Of a stretch of 64,000 nt of DNA, positions 52,662-62,094 are shown piece after piece; position 1 is the first letter of the stretch, and each line of letters starts with the position of its first letter. The stretch comes from Corynebacterium riegelii. Lineage in GTDB: Bacteria; Actinomycetota; Actinomycetes; Mycobacteriales; Mycobacteriaceae. Location of the stretch: contig NZ_CP068159.1 in assembly GCF_016728505.1 (NCBI RefSeq), positions 1,116,001 to 1,180,000 of the forward strand, read 5' to 3'. The position numbers and the translations under genes are program-made. The notes under the pieces are model-generated. The model saw nothing but the letters and a program-made list of their open reading frames with translations. It was not told the DNA's origin and did not search any database.

Positions 52662-55310
52662 GTGTCTGACCAGCCCGCCGATCATGTCCGCGAAGATATC
52701 CGACTTTTAGGCCGAGTGCTCGGCCGCGTGCTTGCTCAGCAGGAAGGCCAAGAGATCTTCGACTTGGTCGAATCCACCCGCCGTCTCGCCTTCGACATCG
52801 CCCACGGTGACGCCGCCCCGGAGGACCTGCTCGCAGTCTTTCGTGACATGGACATCACCAAGATGAACCTTGTCGCGCGCGCCTTTAGCCACTTCGCGCT
52901 GCTGACCAACCTGGTTGAGGATCTGGACGACGAGAAGGCGGCCGCACCGGTTTCGCTGCGCACCAGCTTCGCGCACCTGAAGGAAAACGGCGTGGACGCC
53001 GACAAGGTCGCCGAGCTCATCGCCGGCGCGCAAGTCTCCCCAGTGCTCACCGCACACCCAACAGAGACACGCCGTCGCACGGTCTTTGACACTCAGACCC
53101 ACATCAAGCGCCTGCTGAGTGAACTCCACGCCGGTGCGGACCCAGCCGCCATCGAGCGCGAGATGGAGCTGCGCATGACCCTGATGTGGCAGACCGCGTT
53201 AATCCGCATCGCGCGCCCGCGTCTTGAGGACGAAATCGACGTGGGCCTGCGCTACTACAAACTCTCCCTGCTTGAGCAGATCCCGGCGATTAACCGCGCA
53301 ATCCGCTACGAGCTTCGCGACACCTTTGACCGCGACCTTGCCCTCACCCCCGTGATGCGCCCCGGTTCCTGGATCGGCGGCGATCATGACGGCAACCCGT
53401 ACGTCAACGCCGAAACGCTCACGTACGCCACCCGCCAGGCTGCCGATACTGTACTTGCCCACTACATCGATGAGCTGGGGGAGTTGGAGCGCGAGCTGTC
53501 CCTTTCAGACCGCTACTCCACCTGCTCGGAGGAGCTTTCCAAGCTTGCGGACGCCGCAAACAACACCGCCGAGTCCCGCGTCGATGAGCCCTACCGCCGC
53601 GCCATTTACGGCATCCGCCACCGCGTCGCCGCTACGCGTGATGTGCTCGCCGGCTCGGCGGGTTCGGGCTCGCCTTACGCGGATCCCGGCGAGCTGCTCG
53701 CCGACTTGGATGTGATCGACGCCTCCCTGCGCGCCCACGGCGGCGCGATTATTGCCAACGACCGGCTGAACCGCCTGCGCTCCGCCGTGACCACCTTCGG
53801 TTTCCACCTGTACACCCTTGACCTGCGCCAAAACTCCGAATCCTTCGAAAAGGTCGTGGCCGAGGTGCTTGGCGTGGCCGGCGTGTGCGAGGACTACACC
53901 GCACTTTCGGAGGATCAGCGCGTAGAGGTGCTGGTCAAGGAACTGCGCACCCCGCGCCCGCTGCTGCGTGCAGAGGCCCAGCTTAGCGACGTCACACGCA
54001 AAGAAATGGGCATCCTCACCGCCGCCGCTCGCGCCGTTCAGGACTTGGGCCAGGGTGCGATCACGCAGTGCATCATCGCCATGACCGGGACCGTCTCCGA
54101 CATTTTGGAGCCGATGGTCCTGCTTAAAGAGGTCGGCCTGAGTGGCGTTAACGTCGTCCCGCTGTTTGAAACCATCGAGGACCTCGCGCACGGCGCCGAC
54201 ATCCTCGAAGACCTTTGGTCGCTGCCGTTCTACCGCGAACACCTTCGTGCCCGCGGCGATGTCCAGGAGGTCATGCTCGGCTACTCCGACTCCAACAAGG
54301 ATGGCGGCTACCTGCAGGCGAACTGGGCTCTTTACGACGCCGAACTCGCCCTCGTCGACCTCTGCAACCGACACGGCATCCGCCTCCGGCTCGCACACGG
54401 CCGCGGCGGGGCAGTCGGCCGCGGCGGCGGGCCCACGTATGACGCCATCCTCGCTCAGCCCAAGGGTGCCGTCGCCGGCTCCATTCGAATCACCGAGCAG
54501 GGCGAGATCATCTCCGCCAAGTACGGCTCGCCAGAGACCGCGCGCCGCCACCTTGAGGCCTTCGTGGCCGGCGCCCTTGAGGCGTCCCTGTTGGATACTG
54601 AACCGATCGCGGACCCGACCCGCGCCTACGACATCATGCGTACGCTTGCCGCCTACTCCGGCGAAAAGTACAAGGAGCTGATCGGCGACCCAGGCTTTAT
54701 CGACTACTTCACCCAGTCCACCCCGCTGCACGAGATCGGAGAGCTCAACCTCGGCTCCCGGCCAGCCTCTCGCAAGCAGACCACCGCGATTTCTGATCTG
54801 CGCGCCATCCCCTGGGTCCTGTCCTGGGCGCAGTCGCGTACCAACGTGCCGGGCTGGTTCGGCGTCGGCACCGCGGTCGAGCGCTGGGCAGGCGAGAGCG
54901 AAGAGCGCTGGGAGGACCTTCGCGAGCTATACCGCGACTGGCCCTTCTTCCGCTCCGTGATGTCCAACATGGCCCAGGTCATGGCCAAGGCGGAGATGTC
55001 GCTGGCCCGTCTCTATGCCGACCTGGTGGAGGACCGCGAGGTAGCCGAGCGCACCTACACGCTTATCGTCGACGAGTTCGAGCGCACCAAGCAGGTCTAC
55101 TTCCGCATCACCGGCCATACGGACCTGGTTGCCGAAAACCAGCGTCAGGCCCGCTCCCTGAAGCGCCGCTACCCCTACCTGCTGCCGCTCAACGCAGTCC
55201 AGCTGGAGCTGCTGCGCCGCTACCGCGCCGGCGACGAGGCATTCCTCGTCCCGAAGACTATCCAGGTCACCATGAACGGGCTGGCCACCGCGCTGCGCAA
55301 CGCGGGGTAG
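52662..55310 (+). CDS. ppc: Phosphoenolpyruvate carboxylase
   Basis: 882 residues from GTG 52662, preceded by a GAAAGAAG site. Catalytic motifs: VLTAHPTETRRRTVFD (His), GSWIGGDHDGNPYVNAET, HGRGGAVGRGGGPTYDAIL, RITEQGEIISAKYG and the C-terminal MNGLATALRNAG. It carboxylates PEP to oxaloacetate, the main anaplerotic step. An upstream in-frame extension exists but starts inside metY and is not needed for alignment with the family. Confidence 0.94.
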   Translation: MSDQPADHVREDIRLLGRVLGRVLAQQEGQEIFDLVESTRRLAFDIAHGDAAPEDLLAVFRDMDITKMNLVARAFSHFALLTNLVEDLDDEKAAAPVSLRTSFAHLKENGVDADKVAELIAGAQVSPVLTAHPTETRRRTVFDTQTHIKRLLSELHAGADPAAIEREMELRMTLMWQTALIRIARPRLEDEIDVGLRYYKLSLLEQIPAINRAIRYELRDTFDRDLALTPVMRPGSWIGGDHDGNPYVNAETLTYATRQAADTVLAHYIDELGELERELSLSDRYSTCSEELSKLADAANNTAESRVDEPYRRAIYGIRHRVAATRDVLAGSAGSGSPYADPGELLADLDVIDASLRAHGGAIIANDRLNRLRSAVTTFGFHLYTLDLRQNSESFEKVVAEVLGVAGVCEDYTALSEDQRVEVLVKELRTPRPLLRAEAQLSDVTRKEMGILTAAARAVQDLGQGAITQCIIAMTGTVSDILEPMVLLKEVGLSGVNVVPLFETIEDLAHGADILEDLWSLPFYREHLRARGDVQEVMLGYSDSNKDGGYLQANWALYDAELALVDLCNRHGIRLRLAHGRGGAVGRGGGPTYDAILAQPKGAVAGSIRITEQGEIISAKYGSPETARRHLEAFVAGALEASLLDTEPIADPTRAYDIMRTLAAYSGEKYKELIGDPGFIDYFTQSTPLHEIGELNLGSRPASRKQTTAISDLRAIPWVLSWAQSRTNVPGWFGVGTAVERWAGESEERWEDLRELYRDWPFFRSVMSNMAQVMAKAEMSLARLYADLVEDREVAERTYTLIVDEFERTKQVYFRITGHTDLVAENQRQARSLKRRYPYLLPLNAVQLELLRRYRAGDEAFLVPKTIQVTMNGLATALRNAG

Positions 55311-55354
55311 GTTTCTGCGGCTGGGGCGCTGGGTAGATGCCTTGCAACCCGCTT

Positions 55355-55456
55355 CAGAAGCAAGAAAGAGGCAAGAAAACGTTTCTCCAGGTAGGAGCGT
55401 TTTTGGGGCGGTTTTCGGGCTGTTTAGGCACCTTTTCCCGGTTACGAAGCAAGAAA
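55355..55456 (+). repeat. 102-bp direct repeat flanking the AlbA_2 gene, left copy
   Basis: It begins CAGAAGCAAGAAAGAGGCAA and ends CGGTTACGAAGCAAGAAA, as does the right copy at 56952-57053; the middle part has diverged. It ends 1 bp before the stop codon of the AlbA_2 gene. Confidence 0.88.
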
Positions 55457-55457
55457 C

Positions 55458-56936
55458 CTACTCGGCCCAGAAAGGGACATAGCGGCGGTTGCGAGTTCCC
55501 GCGTTCGGGTCGTGGAGCCGGATGAGGCCTTCATCCACCGTGGCGTTAATGAGACGGGTTGCCTGGGCGGTCTGCGTATCCCTGAGACCGAAGCGACTTC
55601 GCACCGATGCATTCGTGACGGCGCGATTATCCAGAAAGCCAAGACACGCATGCTGGTAAACAGCTTCGATCTTTTCATCTGTAGTCATCAGCTTGAACGG
55701 ACGGTAGGCGCTCAGCGTGACGGTGGTTGTGCCATTTGATCGAATGAGCGCCGGCGGAAAGTGCTCTGCCTCCAGCGATGCAACAATCTTGTCCCAACCG
55801 CTTCCACGTTGCTCGACGAAGTGTGCCAGGCGAAGCGCTTCGCCGAGGCATGGATTGCGAGTTGTAGAAGCTGAGTCAATAAAACGCTGGGGATCGACCA
55901 ACGGGGTTCCAGGGTTGGTCACTTCGACACGATCACTGAAAACTTCAACGGTTAAGTATTGACCGCGCTGCTCCAGGTCCTGGTGCATGAGCGCATTCGC
56001 AAACACTTCGCGAAATGCCACCGTAGGTAGCAGCGGGGTTTCAACTCGGCGTCCGCTTGAATCGATGGTCTCCCCACCAGGCCTCACTGTGTTCACCAAG
56101 GTGACAATCTTGCTAAACGACGTGGCGTATCCCTCGTCAAAGTCCCACTCCCGTTGCAGCTGTTTCCTCGACGTGTCGTCGAAATGCATCACGCGTGGGG
56201 CCAAGCCGGCGAGCTGTGGGAAGTCTTTGAGGGAGCGCGCGTACATCAGTGCGGACCAAGCGGGAATGCACCAGCCCGATTCGTGGGAATATGTAATCGC
56301 TTCCGCCGCTCGCATTGTGTCGATGAGCGCACTGCCAACATTGTGTGGCAGTTCCGGCCGGTTGTTAAAGAAGGCGTCGGAAGAGAGAAGGTCGGTGATT
56401 TCTTCTGGTTCGAGGCCTTCCGCGGCATTGCTGGTTTCAAACTCGAACTGGTTGAGCTTTCTCCACAACTCGCGTTCGCGATCTGGGAAGTCCATCAGGT
56501 TCTTGGTGTAAGTGCCCTGTCGGAAGTAACGAGTTCCGTCGTAGGCGTAAGGGGCCGAGAGCGCAGCCGGAATCCGGAGGAATACCACAGTTTTGCCTTC
56601 GATTGTGACCGCCTCGAAGGAGAGTGTTGGCGTGGGGGAGACTACACGCTGCAGCCACGGGAAAAGGTCTTCGTTGCCCTTGCCTTTCGCGGTCTCCCAT
56701 TGGAACGAAGTGCCCACGATTTCATGAGCGTCACTTACGCCCCAGATCAGGTAGCCTGCTGGTTCATCATGAAGGCGTGCCGAATTGCCCAGCGCACTCA
56801 CGTATTTGGCGATTTCCGGGCCGGTCGTGGCGCTGTTTTCCTTAAACTCCAGCCAGGGGAGTTCCGCAGGCAAAGCGAGGAACCGTTTAATCCTGGCAAT
56901 GAGTTGAGGCTCCGGCGTGGAATTAAGTGGCGACAT
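55458..56936 (-). CDS. AlbA_2/Schlafen-type putative transcriptional regulator with GHKL-like domain
   Basis: 492 residues: AlbA_2 domain at about 25-150 (LPWLEFKENSATTGPEIAKY, GYLIWGVSDAHEIVG), a middle region, a HATPase_c_4-type segment (REVFANALMHQDLEQRGQYL, NPGTPLVDPQRFIDSASTTR) and a winged-helix-like tail. Proteins of this class appear both as regulators and in phage-defence loci. GATACT and TTGCCT with a 17-bp spacer give a promoter whose -10 is 6 nt from the ATG (leaderless), with the -35 inside the right repeat. The gene fits exactly between the repeats. Confidence 0.8.
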   Translation of the reverse strand: MSPLNSTPEPQLIARIKRFLALPAELPWLEFKENSATTGPEIAKYVSALGNSARLHDEPAGYLIWGVSDAHEIVGTSFQWETAKGKGNEDLFPWLQRVVSPTPTLSFEAVTIEGKTVVFLRIPAALSAPYAYDGTRYFRQGTYTKNLMDFPDRERELWRKLNQFEFETSNAAEGLEPEEITDLLSSDAFFNNRPELPHNVGSALIDTMRAAEAITYSHESGWCIPAWSALMYARSLKDFPQLAGLAPRVMHFDDTSRKQLQREWDFDEGYATSFSKIVTLVNTVRPGGETIDSSGRRVETPLLPTVAFREVFANALMHQDLEQRGQYLTVEVFSDRVEVTNPGTPLVDPQRFIDSASTTRNPCLGEALRLAHFVEQRGSGWDKIVASLEAEHFPPALIRSNGTTTVTLSAYRPFKLMTTDEKIEAVYQHACLGFLDNRAVTNASVRSRFGLRDTQTAQATRLINATVDEGLIRLHDPNAGTRNRRYVPFWAE

Positions 56937-56942
56937 GCCTCA

Positions 56943-56971
56943 AGTATCCCCCAGAAGCAAGAAAGAGGCAA
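56943..56971 (-). promoter_or_regulatory. Promoter of the AlbA_2 gene
   Basis: Minus strand: TTGCCT (56966-56971), 17-bp spacer, GATACT (56943-56948), 6 nt to the ATG. The -35 box and a GAAAACGTTTC palindrome lie in the right 102-bp repeat, so the repeat could carry an autoregulatory operator. Confidence 0.5.
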
Positions 56972-57053
56972 GAAAACGTTTCCGCAGGCAGTGAAGGTTT
57001 TGTGGGTGTTCTGGGGTGGTTTTGGAACCATTTTCCGGTTACGAAGCAAGAAA
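56952..57053 (+). repeat. 102-bp direct repeat flanking the AlbA_2 gene, right copy
   Basis: Same length and same conserved ends as 55355-55456. It begins 16 bp upstream of the AlbA_2 start codon. The following 57054-57248 holds no supported gene. Confidence 0.88.
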
Positions 57054-57248
57054 ACGGCCCCGGCCGCCGCGATCACAACCATGGGCGAGCTGCCGTCGCT
57101 ACGCCGCGCCAGGAAAGCCCCAGGCTGGCCCGGCAAGGTGATGTATTATGAGGTAAATCACAAAATAGGGTTATCTGCTAGCGGTAAAGTAAATCTGACC
57201 CCGATAATTGCGATATGGCGGAAGCCCCCGCCGCTGAACATCTACTGA

Positions 57249-57365
57249 TGGGAGGGGCCATGGAAGTCTCAGTCAGAAAGAGGCTGCGTAAGCAGGAACG
57301 TGTGGTCACGCGCCACTGCTCCGCGCAAGGGGCTGGGCAATGAGTCCTTCTACCGCCATCGCTAG
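57249..57365 (+). pseudogene. Lactococcin-972-type bacteriocin precursor, 3' relic
   Basis: The last 20 codons read WSRATAPRKGLGNESFYRHR and stop 3 nt before the permease ATG. The W-S-x-A-x-A-P-R ... GN-x-(S/A)-(F/Y)-Y ending is that of lactococcin-972 family peptides, and the position directly before a 662-residue permease and an ATPase is the standard locus layout. The signal peptide and the first part of the mature peptide are missing or scrambled; a TGA at 57246 closes the frame upstream. Confidence 0.5.
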
Positions 57366-57368
57366 AGC

Positions 57369-59357
57369 ATGTCTCGTCTGAAATCAGGCCTATTGGCCGT
57401 GGGGATATTCGCCACGGCCATTCTGGCGACTACCGTGGCTTTCCTCGGCGCGACGCTCTACTCAACGATCGATGGTCACCTGGGTGAGTACGGGGTAGAG
57501 GTGGAATCAGATCGCACCGCTTCGGAGCGTACGAGTTTCTATTCTGAGCTGGCTGACTTTGCGCGAAGCAATGACTTCGATATCGCGATTAACTACTCGT
57601 CGCTCGCTGTCTCAGGTGGTGAGCAGCGAGTCTACTCATCTTCGCTTCCGCCTGACGGCGGTCGGGTGGAACGGCCGCGCTTTGAACGCGGGGAAGTTGA
57701 CATACTTTATCCGCTGGAAGACTTTCCATACTCTGATCCGAGGCAACTTCTCCATATCAAAGGGTCTGCGACGGACGAGCAGCACTTGCTGCGGTGGTTA
57801 GATGAGCAGGGGCTTGAAGCGGTGCCTCTTACCAGGTATTTCACGGAGATCTTTGCATCTTCGACTATCCCTATTCTGCTGATCTTGTCTGTGCTCCTGT
57901 GCCTGGTTCTCAGCGCAGGCCATGTTCTTGCCCGCTCACGTGAGGTCGGTGTGCATCGACTGCTTGGACTCAGCGTCGCGGAAACGACCCGTATTGAAAT
58001 TCAGCGGCAAAGATTTGCGCTTACGATCGTCTACCTCGGAGGTCCACTGCTTGTTGCTGGCCTTCTCTATGCCTACAACGGGTGGGCGGAGAGCTGGGTA
58101 TTTTGGAGAATGTATTTCACGATCAGCGTGATTCTGTCTGCGTGTTTGCTCGTTGGTTACCTGGGCGGGCAGTTTCTGGTTCGCAGGACATCGATACCTC
58201 AATCCATCAAGGGCAAGATTCACGCGCGGCCAATTCTCTATTCCCTGACCGTCGTCCGCGGCGTGACCCTGGTTGCTGCGCTTAGTGTGGTTGCAACCTT
58301 GGTTGGGTTTTCTGCGGAACTCGAGGCGCGTCACCGCTTGCAGGGGGCGTGGGATGCGCACCGTGGGCCGCAAGAGTTGGCGTTGAACGTCAACACGGCC
58401 TTCGAAGACTGGTCAGATACAGAGACCGCAGCGCCATTCCGGGTTGCCGATAAAGCGGGAGACGTACTCCTCGTTGACCCTTATTGGATTACATGGCCCG
58501 TGCAATTGGAAGCACCAGTTCTATTAGTGAACCAGGAATTCGCGCGACAGGCGGGAGTGTCGATGTTGGATGGTGCTGTAGTGACGGTCTGCTCGCCGGG
58601 AGAGTTGTCTGTGCACTCGAGAAACGTGATCGAGGATTCGCTCGAGTTCGAGGCTGGCTATGCCAATGAACCAGCGCCCGACATAGAGTGGCGGGACGGT
58701 TGCAGCTTAGGCTCGGTATTCACCTATGACGTTAACTACCGTCCGCAAGTTGATAACCCGATTCTCGTCATCCTTCCGCGTGGCCTCGCCCCGTTGGGGG
58801 ACCACAACTTGATGTCAAAGGTATCCCAGCAAGTCCTTCTCACTGCCTCCCCTGATGTGCCTTCGCAAATGTTGAAGGGTGCAACTGGGAATACGCTTGC
58901 TTTCTTCAGGCCGCGCGAGGACTCATGGCACGCGAGCATTCGCGCCGCCGAGCAGAATGTGGCTCTGTGGGGGCTGAATGGCCTTGCATCAGTCCTGCTT
59001 GTGACGGTCTTGGTCGGAGCCACGATCTTGACTTTTCGTGTTACTTACCGGCGCAAAATCCACGTTGCCTATGTTTGTGGGCAAAGCCCTTGGTGGGTTG
59101 CAAAAGAAGCAGTAGCTATCGAAGTTGCATTCTTCCTAGCCACGATTGGTTGGCTGCTTTATAAGGTTCGCGATCATTGGATTCAATCCGAGAGCCGCGT
59201 ACCGTCAACCTGGAGTATCGGGTTTGAAAATCAATGGACACCATCCACCATTTTCGCAGTAGTAGGTTTCGGCGCAGTATGGTTCGTGGTTTCTGTGGGG
59301 TTGATGCTCAAAGCTGCGTCACAGTGGGATGCTAGAGGAGGTACGGAACCGCAATGA
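57369..59357 (+). CDS. Bacteriocin-associated integral membrane protein (permease, lactococcin-972 locus type)
   Basis: 662 residues with an N-terminal transmembrane helix, a large extracellular domain, three helices in the centre (TIPILLILSVLLCLVLSAGH; FALTIVYLGGPLLVAGLLYA; FTISVILSACLLVGYLGGQF), another long extracellular part, and three helices at the C-terminus. This layout (about 660 residues, FtsX-like) is that of the DUF1430 permeases that, with a dedicated ATPase, export or give immunity to lactococcin-972 peptides. Its stop overlaps the ATPase start by 4 nt. The frame is intact. Confidence 0.78.
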   Translation: MSRLKSGLLAVGIFATAILATTVAFLGATLYSTIDGHLGEYGVEVESDRTASERTSFYSELADFARSNDFDIAINYSSLAVSGGEQRVYSSSLPPDGGRVERPRFERGEVDILYPLEDFPYSDPRQLLHIKGSATDEQHLLRWLDEQGLEAVPLTRYFTEIFASSTIPILLILSVLLCLVLSAGHVLARSREVGVHRLLGLSVAETTRIEIQRQRFALTIVYLGGPLLVAGLLYAYNGWAESWVFWRMYFTISVILSACLLVGYLGGQFLVRRTSIPQSIKGKIHARPILYSLTVVRGVTLVAALSVVATLVGFSAELEARHRLQGAWDAHRGPQELALNVNTAFEDWSDTETAAPFRVADKAGDVLLVDPYWITWPVQLEAPVLLVNQEFARQAGVSMLDGAVVTVCSPGELSVHSRNVIEDSLEFEAGYANEPAPDIEWRDGCSLGSVFTYDVNYRPQVDNPILVILPRGLAPLGDHNLMSKVSQQVLLTASPDVPSQMLKGATGNTLAFFRPREDSWHASIRAAEQNVALWGLNGLASVLLVTVLVGATILTFRVTYRRKIHVAYVCGQSPWWVAKEAVAIEVAFFLATIGWLLYKVRDHWIQSESRVPSTWSIGFENQWTPSTIFAVVGFGAVWFVVSVGLMLKAASQWDARGGTEPQ

Positions 59358-59968
59358 CAATTCAGGTAAACGAAGTATCCTGCGCATTTGGCGAGCGGAC
59401 GGTTTTGCAAGATTTCACAGCTACGTTTAGGGCAGGTCGAATCACGGCGCTCACAGGGCCCTCCGGCAGCGGCAAGACAACCTTGCTCAATATGTTAGGT
59501 GGGTTGACTACGCCGGATTCGGGGACGATCGATTTCGAGGGTCTCGACATCGCATCTATGAATTCGCGCGCACGTCGCAAATTTCGGCGAGCAAACGTCG
59601 GATATCTGTTTCAGGACTATGGTTTGGTCTCTGATCTTTCTGTAATCGAGAACATCAAGATCGCTGTTCCCCGCATCTCTCGCGAAACAATGGAAGCGGC
59701 CTTGAATGAAGTCGGACTTGGTGGATCCGAAAAGCGAACGGTGAGTGAGCTTTCTGGTGGTGAACAACAACGCATCGCTTTGGTAAGGCTCATTCTCGCG
59801 CAGCCGAAAATAGTGTTAGCAGATGAGCCAACCGGGGCCCTCGATAAAGCAAATGCACAACTTGTCCTTAAGCATCTACGCCATTTTGCTCAGGAAGGCG
59901 CAGTAGTCGTCGTAGCCACCCACTCTGCGTTTATCGCCAATAATTCAGATGAGGTAGTGGAGCTCTGA
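59354..59968 (+). CDS. ABC transporter ATPase of the bacteriocin-type locus
   Basis: 204 residues, MacB/LolD-like: Walker A GPSGSGKTTLLNMLGG, Q-loop YLFQDYGLVSDL, signature ELSGGEQQRIALVRLI, Walker B IVLADEPTGALD and H-loop VVVATHSAF. It couples ATP hydrolysis to the preceding permease. Confidence 0.92.
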   Translation: MTIQVNEVSCAFGERTVLQDFTATFRAGRITALTGPSGSGKTTLLNMLGGLTTPDSGTIDFEGLDIASMNSRARRKFRRANVGYLFQDYGLVSDLSVIENIKIAVPRISRETMEAALNEVGLGGSEKRTVSELSGGEQQRIALVRLILAQPKIVLADEPTGALDKANAQLVLKHLRHFAQEGAVVVVATHSAFIANNSDEVVEL

Positions 59969-60328
59969 TGTAGCGGAAAAATATAGCTGAGATCGAGCGT
60001 CACCCCTGTACTTGTCGGATGTGCAGTCGTTTGGTGTCGCGTAGGCAGCACCTAGCGACTACTGACTACGGGAGGGGTGGCGTTTGGGGAGGGAAGGCGA
60101 GACTGGGCTACGAAGTCCATATTCATAACCCCTGGACCGGGGATTACTCCTTCCACCCCGAGGTGGGATAGCTGCTCACTCAAATTACAGCGCAACAAAA
60201 ACAGCCGGTGCCGCTGCTTCTCGACGCCACACCCGCCCGGCCCATTCTTCACCGAGCATGGTAACCGGAGGATGGTAACCAGCCGAGTAGGAACGAGCAC
60301 CGCGGTCCAGGTGTTGCGACCGGCTATT
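59969..60328. other. Gene-free stretch with the left end of an older element
   Basis: No supported coding region. A 30-bp arm at 60260-60289 (GGTAACCGGAGGATGGTAAC ...) pairs with 62965-62994 on the other side of the IS21 element. Short minus-strand frames have no recognisable domain. Confidence 0.6.
60260..60289. repeat. Outer inverted repeat, left arm
   Basis: Matches the reverse complement of 62965-62994 at 27 of 30 positions, with two internal GGTAAC units. The arms surround the whole IS21 element, so they are probably the ends of an older element into which IS21 inserted. Confidence 0.7.
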
Positions 60329-60455
60329 TGGTAGCAGTGTCGTGACTATCTGGTAGCACTTCAGTGAGTATCTGGTAGCAGCTCAGGGGGCTCGGGGTGA
60401 TACTTCCGGTAGCCGCACCACTCGGGTGCGGCGTGTGACTGGAAGGAGTCCGCTT

Positions 60456-62090
60456 ATGACGGATTACCGTGCGGTGATGACGCTGCTGATTAGGAAGCGT
60501 TCTTACCGCCAGATTGAAGACCAGCTTGGGTGCTCGCACCGCGCAATTTCCCGAGCGAACCAAGCGCTGCGAAGCCTTGGCCTGACCACTGCCCAGCAGG
60601 TCGCGGCGTTGACCGATGACGAGTTGGCCGAGATATTCGTTGACAAACGCACCAGTGGGCAAGGCGAGTTCGTCCCGATTGACTTTGACGCGGTCGTCAA
60701 AGCACGCACAGGGCGTACGAAGCAAACACTGCAAGTATTGTGGGCTCGCTACACCACCACCCCAGCCCAGCCGGGTCAGCGTCACTACAGCTACGACCGG
60801 TTCCGCCAGCTAGTTGCCTCCCATGTCGATGCTGCCGGGCTTAGCGCGCGGATCACCCATGCACCAGGGCATACGATGCAGGTGGATTGGGCAGGTACCA
60901 AGATGCGCCTGTACGACCCTGCGGGCACGCCGGGTGCGAAAGTCAATATTTTCGTCGCTTCGCTGCCGTATTCAGGGATGTTGTTTGCGTGTGCGTGTGT
61001 TGACCAGCGTCAACAGTCCTGGCTTGATGCCCATCGTCAAGCGTTTGACTACTTCGGTGGAGTCTGTCAGGTTGTTGTCCCCGATAACGCGTCAACAGCA
61101 TCAAACGCGATTAGTACTGCCGATAGGAATCGGAAGGTCAACGACACCTACCAGCAGTTCTTGGAGCACTACAACACAGCAGCACTTCCCACACGCGCGC
61201 GCCGACCGAAGGATAAAGCAAATGTGGAAGCTGCGGTAAAGATCGTCACCCACAAAGTCATCCACACCCTTGAAGGCCACCAGTGCGTTGACGTAGACGA
61301 GCTCAACGAAAAGATTGTGGACTTAGTCGACGCGATCAACACCTCCGTGCCATTTCGCAGTCAACAGTCAAGCCGCAGGGATCTCTTTGAAGCACACGAA
61401 CAGCATCTGCTTGCCGATCTGCCGGAAACCCCGTGGCAGCACACCGAGTGGAAGCGTGCGAAAGTAGCCCCAGATTTCCATATCACGGTTGCAACGGTGC
61501 GCTACTCCGTCCCGCACCAGCTTGTTGGCCGCACTGTCGATGTGCGCATCACCGGGCAAGTCTTGACCGTCTTTGACCAGGGGACAACCGTAGCGACCCA
61601 CCGGGTTTCGCATAAGCGTGGGGCCTATGTCACTGACTATGAGCACATTCCATCTGGAATGGACTCCACCCGTGGACTGTGGACAAGCGACTACTTCTAT
61701 CGCGAAGCCCAAAAAATCGGCCCGGCAACACGCAAGGTCATCGAAGAACTCATCGCGGCAAAAGCCATCCCGGCTCAGGCGTACCAGTCCTGTAGAAACG
61801 TGCTGTCGATGGGCAAACACGGCAACAAACCAATCCTGGAAGAGGCATGCCAGCGCCTGATGGCCAACGACGGCAGCCGACGGGCGGTGTCATATACCGC
61901 AGTCAAAAACATGATGGCCGCCGTACGCAAAGAACACGCCACCCGGCCCCGCGGGTTAGACCAGGCCCCGCGCAGCACCACAACCAACCAGCCCACCGCC
62001 CCTGCAGTCTCCGACCGGGATACCACCGGCGCGTTTCTCGGCGGTGCAGACCAGTTCAGCATGGACAACCTCGCTCAGAAAGGACACTAA
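60456..62090 (+). CDS. istA: IS21 transposase IstA
   Basis: 544 residues from ATG 60456, 8 nt after GGAAGGAG. HTH (RSYRQIEDQLGCSHRAISRA) and the DDE core: HTMQVDWAGTKMRLYD (Asp), VVVPDNASTASNAI (Asp), PKDKANVEAAVKIV (Glu). Complete frame, probably active. Confidence 0.93.
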   Translation: MTDYRAVMTLLIRKRSYRQIEDQLGCSHRAISRANQALRSLGLTTAQQVAALTDDELAEIFVDKRTSGQGEFVPIDFDAVVKARTGRTKQTLQVLWARYTTTPAQPGQRHYSYDRFRQLVASHVDAAGLSARITHAPGHTMQVDWAGTKMRLYDPAGTPGAKVNIFVASLPYSGMLFACACVDQRQQSWLDAHRQAFDYFGGVCQVVVPDNASTASNAISTADRNRKVNDTYQQFLEHYNTAALPTRARRPKDKANVEAAVKIVTHKVIHTLEGHQCVDVDELNEKIVDLVDAINTSVPFRSQQSSRRDLFEAHEQHLLADLPETPWQHTEWKRAKVAPDFHITVATVRYSVPHQLVGRTVDVRITGQVLTVFDQGTTVATHRVSHKRGAYVTDYEHIPSGMDSTRGLWTSDYFYREAQKIGPATRKVIEELIAAKAIPAQAYQSCRNVLSMGKHGNKPILEEACQRLMANDGSRRAVSYTAVKNMMAAVRKEHATRPRGLDQAPRSTTTNQPTAPAVSDRDTTGAFLGGADQFSMDNLAQKGH

Positions 62091-62094
62091 GCCC

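Noticed and set aside
53505..54731. 408-codon minus-strand open frame
   Set aside because: Exactly antisense to the PEP carboxylase core; Gln/Arg/His/Gly-rich translation typical of shadow frames.
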